Position numbers and translations under genes: made by a program. A model generated the notes under the pieces. It was not told the DNA's origin. It made no database searches and saw only the letters and a list, made by a program, of their open reading frames with translations. Source: Lachnospiraceae bacterium UBA1753 (lineage in GTDB: Bacteria; Bacillota; Clostridia; Lachnospirales; Lachnospiraceae). Taken from it: a DNA stretch of 5,978 nucleotides. Positions 1 through 5,551 of this stretch are shown here, one piece after another (positions within the stretch are counted from its first letter, which is position 1; every line of letters starts with the position of its first letter). The stretch is from the NCBI GenBank assembly GCA_002317595.1, contig DCHL01000065.1, positions 19,142 to 25,119 of the forward strand. The letters run 5' to 3'.

Positions 1-45
1 CCCTTTGATCTGGGAGTCATGGCACGGGAAGGTGTGGAATACTGA
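1..45 (+). CDS. C-terminal end of an unidentified upstream gene (partial)
   Basis: Frame 1 is open from the window edge and ends at a TGA at 43-45, giving a 14-residue tail PFDLGVMAREGVEY. The stop shares its last base with the ATG of cbiC (TGATG), the usual sign of translational coupling inside an operon. The position suggests another cobalamin-pathway gene, but 14 residues are too few to name it and I do not recognise the tail. That it is coding is inferred from the stop/start overlap alone. Confidence 0.6.
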   Translation, partial: PFDLGVMAREGVEY

Positions 46-674
46 TGGAGAGCAATTATATAAAGCCTGCAGAAATTGAGAGCAGGAGCATGGAAATAAT
101 AATGGAAGAACTTGGAGAACGCGCAGGCAGATTTAGCATAGATGAACTTGCTGTGGTGAGACGAGTCATTCACACCAGCGCGGATTTTGATTATGCGGAC
201 AACCTGTTCTTTTCTACGGGTATCATGGAAATACTGAAGGCTCAGATCAGAAACGGATGCAGGATTGTCACAGATACCAGAATGGCGTTTTCGGGAATCA
301 ACAAGCGGGAACTCGAGAAGTACGGCGTTGAGGTTGTCTGTTACATGGATGACCCTGCTGTTGCGAAGGAGGCCACGGAGCGCGGAGTTACAAGGGCGAC
401 GGTGTCGATGGAAAAGGCCTGTGCTGACGGGAAGAACACGATTTTTGTCGTTGGAAATGCACCGACTGCGCTTATGGCACTATGCTCACTGAAGCAGCAC
501 TTTGGTGAAAAAATAAAGGCGGTCATTGCCATGCCAGTGGGCTTCGTGAATGTGGTTGAAGCCAAGGAGGAGATTATTGAAAACGGATTTCCCTGCATCG
601 TGGCGAGGGGCAGAAAGGGAGGCTCAAATGTGGCAGCTTCCGTTGTTAATGCAGTGACATATAGCATGAGGTAA
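45..674 (+). CDS. cbiC: Cobalt-precorrin-8 methylmutase (precorrin-8X methylmutase, CbiC/CobH family)
   Basis: This cytoplasmic enzyme of corrin-ring synthesis moves the C-11 methyl group of (cobalt-)precorrin-8 to C-12, giving cobyrinate. The 209 residues match the family's usual length of about 210. Visible family segments are RRVIHTSADFDYA (39-51) with the His expected to be catalytic at position 43, VTDTRMAFSGI (75-85), VVGNAPTALMAL (135-146), PVGFVNVVEAKE (164-175) and ARGRKGGSNVAAS (187-199). The start at 45 is supported by its overlap with the upstream stop and by the N-terminal KPAEIESRSMEII, typical of the family. No strong Shine-Dalgarno precedes it, which suits coupling to the upstream gene. 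The aerobic (CobH) and anaerobic (CbiC) enzymes are homologous; CbiC is chosen because the organism appears to be an anaerobic Firmicute. The gene is intact. Confidence 0.95.
   Translation: MESNYIKPAEIESRSMEIIMEELGERAGRFSIDELAVVRRVIHTSADFDYADNLFFSTGIMEILKAQIRNGCRIVTDTRMAFSGINKRELEKYGVEVVCYMDDPAVAKEATERGVTRATVSMEKACADGKNTIFVVGNAPTALMALCSLKQHFGEKIKAVIAMPVGFVNVVEAKEEIIENGFPCIVARGRKGGSNVAASVVNAVTYSMR
668..672 (+). promoter_or_regulatory. Ribosome binding site inside the end of cbiC, for the GTG-started transporter
   Basis: GAGGT spans the last cbiC codons and the first base of its TAA stop, 7 bases before the GTG at 680. It fixes that GTG as the start; the next in-frame ATG is codon 20, already at the edge of the first membrane segment. 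A ribosome ending on cbiC would cover this site, so reinitiation or coupling is likely. Confidence 0.6.
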
Positions 675-679
675 GCACA

Positions 680-2044
680 GTGTTACTAAAATTGTTTAAG
701 CTTGATAAAAATGAATTGCCTTTTGATTCGAGGGCGATGCTGGCACTGCTGGTTCCGGTAATGATGGAGCAGTTCCTGAATTCATTCATGGGAATGGCAG
801 ATACCATGATGGTGTCCAGAGTAGGAAGCGCTGCAATATCAGCAGTTTCCCTTGTGGACTCCATAAACCTGTTGATCATTCAGGTGTTCTCGGCGATGGC
901 GGCAGGTGCGACAATCATCTGCTCGCAGTATCTGGGAAGGAAGGATGACAGGGCGGTAAATGAAGCTGCAGGTCAGGTTGTACTCACGGTGACTGCAATC
1001 TCGGTATCGATTGCGCTCATCTGCATACTGTTCTGCCGACCGTTGTTGTCTCTGATATTCGGTCAGGTGGCAGAGGATGTAATGCACGATTCTGTAGTGT
1101 ATTTCCTTATTACAGCAATTTCATTTCCCTGCATAGCCCTATTTAATGCAGGTTCTGCCTTCTTCAGGGCAGGAGGTGAGAGCGGATTCCCTATGAGGAT
1201 TTCCATTATCTCCAATGTCATCAATATTGCGGGAAATGCCCTGTTCATCTTTGTCTTCCATATGGGAGTTGCAGGGGCGGCTCTGGCGACCCTTATATCG
1301 AGGGCATTCTGTATGCTGGTTGTTTTCTATTTTCTCAGAAAGCCGAGGCAGCCGATTGTCATTAGGGATTACTTTAGAATAAGGCCTGATTTCTCCATGA
1401 TTGTCAGGATTCTGGCAGTGGGAATTCCCTCGGGAATTGAGAATGGAATGTTTCAGTTTGGTAAGCTTGCCATCCAGTCCAGTGTTTCAACCCTTGGAAC
1501 GGCGGCGATTGCCGCACAGGCCATGACAATTATTTTTGAACAGGTCAACGGAATGGCCGGAATTGGAATCGGAATCGGACTTATGACGCTTGTCGGGCAG
1601 TGTATCGGAGCTGGACGCAAGGACCAGGCTTCCTATTATATAGTGAAGACAACGCTTTGGGCGTGGGTCATCACGATTGTTTCCTGCATCCTTGTCTACA
1701 TTATTGCAAGGCCTGTGTGCGTGCTCGCGGGAATGGAGAGCGAGAGTATTGCAATCTGCATGAATATGACCTTCTGGATTACGGTATACAAGCCGTTTCC
1801 CTGGACCCTTGCCTTCATCCCTGCCTATGGTCTCAGGGCGGCCGGGGATGTTAAGTTCTCGATGACAGCTTCGACTCTTACAATGTGGCTGTGCAGGGTA
1901 TCTATCTGTATATACCTCATCCGGTTTGCCGGTTTTGGCCCGATTGCGGTATGGATTGCGATGTTCGTGGACTGGACGCTGAGAAGCATTATTTTCACCT
2001 GGAGATATTTCAGTGGAAAATGGGCTGAAATCAAGGTTATTTAG
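680..2044 (+). CDS. MATE-family multidrug/metabolite efflux transporter
   Basis: This integral membrane antiporter of 454 residues is close to the usual MATE length and should form 12 helices as two related bundles. The N-terminal half shows the family pattern VPVMMEQFLNSFMGMADTMM (25-44), and the second half opens with the related GIPSGIENGMFQFGKLAIQ (248-266). The duplicated loop SQYLGRKDDRAVNEA (82-96) and GQCIGAGRKDQA (306-317) also shows the internal repeat. Asp41 lies in the first conserved helix. MATE proteins couple export of organic cations or metabolites to Na+ or H+ entry; the substrate cannot be read from the sequence. The gene begins with GTG 5 bases after cbiC, so it is probably translated with the cobalamin genes. 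A role in corrinoid or pathway-intermediate transport is only a context-based guess; a general drug exporter is equally possible. Confidence 0.93.
   Translation: MLLKLFKLDKNELPFDSRAMLALLVPVMMEQFLNSFMGMADTMMVSRVGSAAISAVSLVDSINLLIIQVFSAMAAGATIICSQYLGRKDDRAVNEAAGQVVLTVTAISVSIALICILFCRPLLSLIFGQVAEDVMHDSVVYFLITAISFPCIALFNAGSAFFRAGGESGFPMRISIISNVINIAGNALFIFVFHMGVAGAALATLISRAFCMLVVFYFLRKPRQPIVIRDYFRIRPDFSMIVRILAVGIPSGIENGMFQFGKLAIQSSVSTLGTAAIAAQAMTIIFEQVNGMAGIGIGIGLMTLVGQCIGAGRKDQASYYIVKTTLWAWVITIVSCILVYIIARPVCVLAGMESESIAICMNMTFWITVYKPFPWTLAFIPAYGLRAAGDVKFSMTASTLTMWLCRVSICIYLIRFAGFGPIAVWIAMFVDWTLRSIIFTWRYFSGKWAEIKVI
1559..1576 (+). repeat. Short in-frame hexamer repeat (GGAATY x3) in the MATE gene
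   Basis: Three consecutive GGAAT(T/C) units encode the Gly-Ile run GIGIGIG of a membrane helix near residues 294-300. Gain or loss of a unit would keep the frame. It is most simply explained by the amino-acid sequence. Confidence 0.5.
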
Positions 2045-2048
2045 GTGT

Positions 2049-2076
2049 TTTACAATTCAATAAAAAGTGTTATAAT
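2049..2076 (+). promoter_or_regulatory. Sigma-A type promoter with extended -10 for the deacetylase-bactofilin-pyrH-frr cluster
   Basis: TTTACA (2049-2054, one mismatch to TTGACA) is followed after 16 bp by a perfect TATAAT (2071-2076). A TG at 2068-2069 gives the extended -10 form TGtTATAAT. It sits in the 41-base gap after the MATE gene and is the only good promoter seen before frr ends. The expected transcription start is about 2082-2086, only 0 to 4 bases from the ATG at 2086. Confidence 0.75.
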
Positions 2077-2085
2077 AATCGATAT

Positions 2086-3039
2086 ATGGATATTGAAAGA
2101 CGAAAACGCATTAATCGAATAAAGAAGATCATCATGGCAATGATAACGTGCGCTATTTTAATTCCGTGCGTGATATGTGTCTTTCTGGCAATTAAGGTCT
2201 CAGACCTTAAGAAGCAGCTTGCTGATTCGCAGGCGATGGTTGAGAGTCAGGCACAGGCCATGTCGATGCTGACAGTTACGCTTCCGGATGCTATGGACGT
2301 GGCTGCGGTGAATGAGGGTGGTGAGCTTCAGGGAGATGAGGGTAGTCAGGAGAATGTGAACCCGTTCGCTGAGTCGACACTCCTGGAAGTGCCCGATGAC
2401 CTTGACGAGACGGACCCGTATTACATCTACCTGACCTTTGATGACGGTCCAAGCTCCAACACAGAACAGATTCTCAGGATTCTCCGTGAGTATGGTGTGA
2501 AGGCCACATTTTTTGTCAATGGACGTGAGGATGAGGAGAGTATGCAGCTGTATGGCGAGATAGCGCAGGCAGGACATACTCTTGGAATGCATTCATATTC
2601 CCATGACTACAAGACGCTTTATGCTTCGGGCGAGGCTTTCACGGAAGATCTTGCCAATATCAGGATGCTTGTCGAGAACGCATCAGGCACGGACTGTGTG
2701 TACTACAGATTCCCTGGGGGGACCAGTAACACGGCGGCTTCAGGCGAGGAGATGAGCGAATATATTGAGATACTTCATGCCAACGGCATTGAGTATATAG
2801 ACTGGAATGTTGATTCTGGTGACGGTTCCGGAAAGGGACTTTCGGCAGATGACATTGTGGACAATGTGTTTAAGAATTTTGGGCGCTTTCACACCAATGT
2901 TGTGCTGATGCATGATGGACCCGGTCATGAGACCACCGTCGAGGCACTGCCGCTTATCATTGAGCGCGCACGAAATATGGGGGCACAGCTCCTTCCGATT
3001 ACGGAGAGCACTGTTCCTATCCAGCATCTTGCTGAATAA
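2086..3039 (+). CDS. Membrane-anchored polysaccharide deacetylase (CE4/NodB domain), probably acting on peptidoglycan
   Basis: The 317-residue protein has a basic N-terminus (RRKRINRIKK, 5-14), one membrane helix (about 15-37), a likely coiled coil (38-60), an acidic linker (about 72-112) and a CE4 deacetylase domain (about 113-307), so the enzyme should face outward. All five CE4 motifs are visible: TFDDGP (117-122, Asp119 expected base, Asp120 metal), HSYSH (169-173, the two metal His), RFPGG (208-212), DWNVD (239-243) and LMHD (274-277). CE4 enzymes remove N-acetyl groups from GlcNAc or MurNAc using a divalent metal; in this setting peptidoglycan is the likely substrate. The ATG at 2086 has no Shine-Dalgarno and lies almost at the predicted transcript start. 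The alternative ATG at 2134 would lose the basic anchor that orients the helix, and it too lacks a good binding site. A bactofilin gene follows after 16 bases. Confidence 0.92.
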   Translation: MDIERRKRINRIKKIIMAMITCAILIPCVICVFLAIKVSDLKKQLADSQAMVESQAQAMSMLTVTLPDAMDVAAVNEGGELQGDEGSQENVNPFAESTLLEVPDDLDETDPYYIYLTFDDGPSSNTEQILRILREYGVKATFFVNGREDEESMQLYGEIAQAGHTLGMHSYSHDYKTLYASGEAFTEDLANIRMLVENASGTDCVYYRFPGGTSNTAASGEEMSEYIEILHANGIEYIDWNVDSGDGSGKGLSADDIVDNVFKNFGRFHTNVVLMHDGPGHETTVEALPLIIERARNMGAQLLPITESTVPIQHLAE

Positions 3040-3045
3040 TATTTG

Positions 3046-3052
3046 AAAGGAG
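3046..3052 (+). promoter_or_regulatory. Ribosome binding site deciding the bactofilin start
   Basis: AAAGGAG precedes two adjacent ATG codons. It lies 3 bases from the ATG at 3056 and 6 bases from the ATG at 3059. Normal spacing favours the second, giving a protein starting MSFFKDFK rather than MMSFF. Confidence 0.7.
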
Positions 3053-3055
3053 ACA

Positions 3056-4090
3056 ATGATGAGCTTTTTTAAGGATTTCAAGGAAGATTTATCACAGGCT
3101 GTGAGTGAACTGTTGCCTGAGAACATCAGAGAGGAAGAGATTCCTGCTGAGGAAATTGCTGCAGAAGCTGTTGCAGAGCCTGTACCTGAGGAAGATTCAG
3201 ATGATATCAGCGGGCTGCTCTCTGGACTCGATGATTTTTCCCAGCAGAAGACAGAATCGGAGAGTGATGATATTTTACCTGAGATAGACATGAAGGCGGT
3301 TGAGGACATCCTCAATGCACAGGTTATGGAGGAGACTCCCGAGGTAGAGGAGATTCCTGAAGAGCCGGCAGCTGCAGCTGAGGAGATACCTGAGATTGTA
3401 GAGGAAACTATAGAGGAGCCTGTTGAGGAAATCGCAGAGGAGCCAGTGGCAGAAGAGATTCCCGAGGTGGCTGTAGAGCCAGTGGCAGAAGAAACTCCCG
3501 AGGTGGCAGTAGAGCCAGTGGCAGAGGAGATTCCTGAGGAGCCAGTGGCAGCAGAGCCTGCGGCAGAAATTACTGAAAATAAGACAGAAGAGGATAATAC
3601 AATGAGTGAGATGGAGAATTTTGCAAATGAGCCCGCAACTGATGAGAATGGTATCATCACTGAGGGCATGACAATCAATGGTGATGTTATTTCAAAGGGA
3701 AGCCTTGAGGTTCTCGGCTGCGTAAAGGGTAACATCGAGGTTAGAGGAAAGCTTGATATTTCCGGAACAATCAATGGTAATTCAAAGGCTGCTGAGATTT
3801 TCGCTGATTCAGCTAAGATTACTGGAGAGGTGGAGTCACTCGGTTCTGTTAAGATTGGCCAGAGCACAGTAGTTGTCGGCAATATCTCTGCTACATCTGC
3901 AGTTATCGCAGGTGCTGTAAAGGGTGACATCGATGTTCACGGTCCTGTTATCATCGACACATCAGCGATCGTTATGGGCAACATCAAGTCAAAGAGCGTT
4001 CAGATCAACAATGGTGCTGTTATCGAGGGTCACTGCTCTCAGTGCTATGCCGAAGTATCACCTACTTCATTCTTTAACGATTTCAAGTAA
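3056..4090 (+). CDS. Bactofilin (polymer-forming cytoskeletal protein) with a long acidic N-terminal arm
   Basis: The protein has 344 residues, or 343 if it starts at 3059. The C-terminal part (about 198-335) is a bactofilin domain: a run of short Gly-marked turns such as ITEGMTINGDVISKGSLEVLG, GNIEVRGKLDISGTING, SLGSVKIGQSTVVVGNIS and AVKGDIDVHGPVII, expected to fold as a right-handed beta-helix that polymerises without nucleotide. The N-terminal arm (about 22-182) is low-complexity and rich in Glu, Pro, Ala and Val, strongly acidic and probably disordered. It begins with a short amphipathic segment (SFFKDFKEDLSQAVSELL, 3-20). Many bactofilins are only 120-180 residues, so this arm is long. 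Bactofilins form scaffolds that often position wall-modifying enzymes; the adjacent deacetylase fits that role by inference. Odd points are the same SFFxDFK motif at both ends, 12-residue repeats, a possible internal start at Met183 and CSQC near the C-terminus. Confidence 0.9.
   Translation: MMSFFKDFKEDLSQAVSELLPENIREEEIPAEEIAAEAVAEPVPEEDSDDISGLLSGLDDFSQQKTESESDDILPEIDMKAVEDILNAQVMEETPEVEEIPEEPAAAAEEIPEIVEETIEEPVEEIAEEPVAEEIPEVAVEPVAEETPEVAVEPVAEEIPEEPVAAEPAAEITENKTEEDNTMSEMENFANEPATDENGIITEGMTINGDVISKGSLEVLGCVKGNIEVRGKLDISGTINGNSKAAEIFADSAKITGEVESLGSVKIGQSTVVVGNISATSAVIAGAVKGDIDVHGPVIIDTSAIVMGNIKSKSVQINNGAVIEGHCSQCYAEVSPTSFFNDFK
3440..3547 (+). repeat. Three tandem 36-bp repeats (12 residues each) in the bactofilin arm
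   Basis: Residues 129-140, 141-152 and 153-164 read EPVAEEIPEVAV, EPVAEETPEVAV and EPVAEEIPEEPV. The DNA units are near-identical, with GAGCCAGTGGCAGA opening each, and keep the frame. Degenerate relatives (EEIPEEPAAA, EEPVEEIAEEPV) lie just upstream, so the arm probably grew by repeat expansion. Confidence 0.85.
3590..3604 (+). promoter_or_regulatory. Possible internal ribosome binding site and start codon within the bactofilin gene
   Basis: GAGG (3590-3593) lies 8 bases before an in-frame ATG at 3602 (Met183, MSEMENFANEP). Initiation there would give a 162-residue protein consisting almost only of the bactofilin domain, the usual size of a stand-alone bactofilin. The region is purine-rich from Glu codons, so the match may be fortuitous. 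Confidence 0.35.
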
Positions 4091-4093
4091 ATC

Positions 4094-4101
4094 GGAGGAG
4101 G
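4094..4101 (+). promoter_or_regulatory. Strong ribosome binding site for the GTG start of pyrH
   Basis: GGAGGAGG ends 6 bases before the GTG at 4108 and lies in the 17-base gap after the bactofilin stop. It supports GTG as the start, giving the family N-terminus MKRILLKLSGEAL. Confidence 0.85.
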
Positions 4102-4107
4102 TTCATT

Positions 4108-4806
4108 GTGAAGAGAATTCTTTTAAAGCTTTCCGGCGAGGCACTTGCCGGCGACAAGCATACTGGATTTGATGAGGCTACCTGCCAGATGGTTGCCCGC
4201 CAGGTGAAAAAAATTACGGACGACGGAGTTCAGGTCGGTATTGTTATTGGCGGCGGCAATTTCTGGAGAGGCCGCTCAAGCAAAAATATCGACAGGACAA
4301 AGGCGGACCAGATTGGAATGCTTGCAACTATCATGAACTGCATCTATGTTTCTGAGATTTTCAGGTCTGAGGGAATGACAACAGAGATTCTCACTCCCTT
4401 TGAGTGCGGCTCGTTTACCAAGCTATTCTCCAAGGACAGGGCAAACAAGTATTTTGGCAGGGGCAATGTAGTATTCTTTGCTGGAGGAACCGGACACCCT
4501 TATTTTTCAACAGATACAGGCGTACTCCTCAGGGCGATTGAGGTCGACGCGGATGCAATCCTTCTTGCTAAGGCTGTTGATGGTGTTTATGATTCTGATC
4601 CCAGGACTAATCCTGACGCCAAGAAGTATGACGAGGTTTCAATCCAGGAGGTTATCGATAAGAAGCTTCAGGTGGTTGACCTTGCGGCATCCATTCTTGC
4701 AATGGAGAACAAGATGCCAATGCTGGTATTCTCCCTCAATGAGGAGAACAGCATTGTCAATACGATGATGGGTAAGTTTAACGGTACAAAAGTTACAGCA
4801 GATTAA
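4108..4806 (+). CDS. pyrH: UMP kinase (uridylate kinase)
   Basis: This cytoplasmic enzyme phosphorylates UMP to UDP with ATP, an essential step of pyrimidine nucleotide synthesis. It belongs to the amino-acid-kinase fold and acts as a hexamer in bacteria. The 232 residues match the usual length. Diagnostic segments are KLSGEAL (7-13, phosphate-binding Lys7), VIGGGNFWRGR (46-56), KADQIGMLAT (65-74), FFAGGTGHPYFSTDT (123-137, UMP site) and AKAVDGVYDSDPR (154-166, nucleotide-binding loop). It starts with GTG. In many Firmicutes the preceding genes are rpsB and tsf; here a bactofilin gene takes that place. frr follows after 23 bases, the usual order. The gene is intact and the identification is secure. 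Confidence 0.98.
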   Translation: MKRILLKLSGEALAGDKHTGFDEATCQMVARQVKKITDDGVQVGIVIGGGNFWRGRSSKNIDRTKADQIGMLATIMNCIYVSEIFRSEGMTTEILTPFECGSFTKLFSKDRANKYFGRGNVVFFAGGTGHPYFSTDTGVLLRAIEVDADAILLAKAVDGVYDSDPRTNPDAKKYDEVSIQEVIDKKLQVVDLAASILAMENKMPMLVFSLNEENSIVNTMMGKFNGTKVTAD

Positions 4807-4816
4807 GCTGATTGAA

Positions 4817-4822
4817 AAGGAG
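4817..4822 (+). promoter_or_regulatory. Ribosome binding site deciding the frr start
   Basis: AAGGAG lies 7 bases before the ATG at 4830. A longer reading from the TTG at 4812 is possible, but this site would then lie inside the coding sequence. ATG 4830 is therefore the start. Confidence 0.9.
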
Positions 4823-4829
4823 AAAGTAT

Positions 4830-5384
4830 ATGAACGAGAAGTTAAGCCAGTTTGAAGTAAAGATGGGTAAGACATATGAGAATCTTGTGGGTGAGTATGG
4901 TGCAATCAGAGCAGGACGCGCCAATCCCAAGATCCTTGACAGACTCAGGGTTGATTACTACGGAACACCTACTCCTGTTCAGCAGGTTGGTAACGTATCA
5001 GTTCCCGAGCCCAGAATGATTGTCATCCAGCCTTGGGACAAGTCACTTCTTAAGGCTCTTGAGAAGGCTATTCTCACAAGCGATATCGGAATCAATCCTT
5101 CAAATGATGGTACCTGCATCCGTCTTGTGTTCCCTGAGCTTACAGAGGAGAGACGTAAGGAGCTCGTTAAGGACGTTAAGAAGAAGGGTGAGGCTGCCAA
5201 GGTAGCAACAAGAAACATTCGCCGTGATGGTAATGATTATCTCAAGAAGCTCGGCAAGACTGAGGATATTTCTGAGGACGAGATCAAGGATCTTGAGGAT
5301 GAGCTTCAGAAGCTTACAGACAAGGCTATCAAGAATATCGATAAGCTCATCGAGGAGAAGTCTTCAGAGATCATGACAGTGTAA
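4830..5384 (+). CDS. frr: Ribosome recycling factor
   Basis: RRF acts with EF-G after termination to split the post-termination ribosome so that subunits can be reused; it is essential in bacteria. Starting at ATG 4830 gives 184 residues, almost exactly the family length of about 185. Family segments include IRAGRANPKILDRLRVDYYG (27-46), the beta-domain stretch TPVQQVGNVSVPEPRMIVIQ (49-68) and WDKSLLKALEKAI (70-82). Also visible are DIGINPSNDGTCIRLVFPELTEERR (starting near residue 85) and the long charged helices of domain I, ending in KAIKNIDKLIEEKSSEIM. The gene follows pyrH closely and should be cotranscribed with it. A gap of 167 bases with its own promoter-like elements separates it from uppS, so this is probably the end of the cluster. 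Confidence 0.98.
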   Translation: MNEKLSQFEVKMGKTYENLVGEYGAIRAGRANPKILDRLRVDYYGTPTPVQQVGNVSVPEPRMIVIQPWDKSLLKALEKAILTSDIGINPSNDGTCIRLVFPELTEERRKELVKDVKKKGEAAKVATRNIRRDGNDYLKKLGKTEDISEDEIKDLEDELQKLTDKAIKNIDKLIEEKSSEIMTV

Positions 5385-5416
5385 CGTTATCTTAACGAAA
5401 GAATTGCGAAGCAATT
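5385..5416 (+). other. Two small adjacent hairpins just after frr (weak terminator or mRNA 3' structure candidate)
   Basis: CGTTA-TCT-TAACG (5385-5397) and AATTGC-GAA-GCAATT (5402-5416) are perfect inverted repeats with 3-base loops, starting right after the frr stop. The stems are short and A/T-rich. What follows is ATTGGGTTTTG rather than a clean T tract, so this is not a convincing intrinsic terminator. It could cap the 3' end of the transcript or attenuate read-through into uppS. Confidence 0.35.
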
Positions 5417-5442
5417 ATTGGGTTTTGAATCTGTAAGAATTA

Positions 5443-5458
5443 ATTTTTTATAAAAAAT
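5443..5458. repeat. Perfect 16-bp A/T palindrome upstream of the uppS promoter
   Basis: ATTTTTTATAAAAAAT is self-complementary. It could act as an UP-like element, since it lies just before the promoter candidate at 5460-5488. Its T6 run could alternatively help end transcripts coming from frr. Confidence 0.4.
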
Positions 5459-5459
5459 A

Positions 5460-5488
5460 TTTAGCCAGGGACGTATTTGGGATATAAT
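5460..5488 (+). promoter_or_regulatory. Probable promoter of uppS
   Basis: A perfect TATAAT lies at 5483-5488. At 17-bp spacing, the -35 position holds TTTAGC (5460-5465), a poor match with three of six bases. An A/T-rich tract lies immediately upstream. A second TATAAT at 5517-5522 has no acceptable -35. The leader to the uppS ATG would be about 57 bases. Confidence 0.5.
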
Positions 5489-5539
5489 GACCATGATACG
5501 TTCTTGGCATGTTTTATATAATACAATGTTGCGAGTCTG

Positions 5540-5547
5540 AAGGAGGT
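5540..5547 (+). promoter_or_regulatory. Ribosome binding site of uppS
   Basis: AAGGAGGT is a near-complete anti-16S match. Its AGGAGG core ends 5 bases before the ATG at 5552 and fixes that start. Confidence 0.85.
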
Positions 5548-5551
5548 TACC

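Noticed and set aside
3440..3547. CRISPR-like array
   Set aside because: The units are contiguous, in frame and without unique spacers; they encode peptide repeats.
2740..3930. Long minus-strand open frame of 396 codons, rich in Ser, Ile and Thr, opposite the deacetylase end and the bactofilin
   Set aside because: It is the antisense shadow of the Glu/Pro/Ala repeat region, where GAG and GAA codons read as CTC and TTC. It has no recognisable domain and crosses two well-supported genes.
4812..4829. Extension of frr by six codons from a TTG
   Set aside because: The extension contains the AAGGAG binding site, and the ATG at 4830 gives the family length and normal N-terminus.
5402..5430. Intrinsic terminator after frr
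   Set aside because: The 6-bp A/T-rich stem is followed by ATTGGGTTTTG instead of a U tract. It is kept only as a weak structural candidate.
5504..5527. Second uppS promoter (TTGGCA with TACAAT, or TATAAT at 5517-5522)
   Set aside because: The spacing of TTGGCA to TACAAT is only 12 bp, and the alternative -10 has no acceptable -35.
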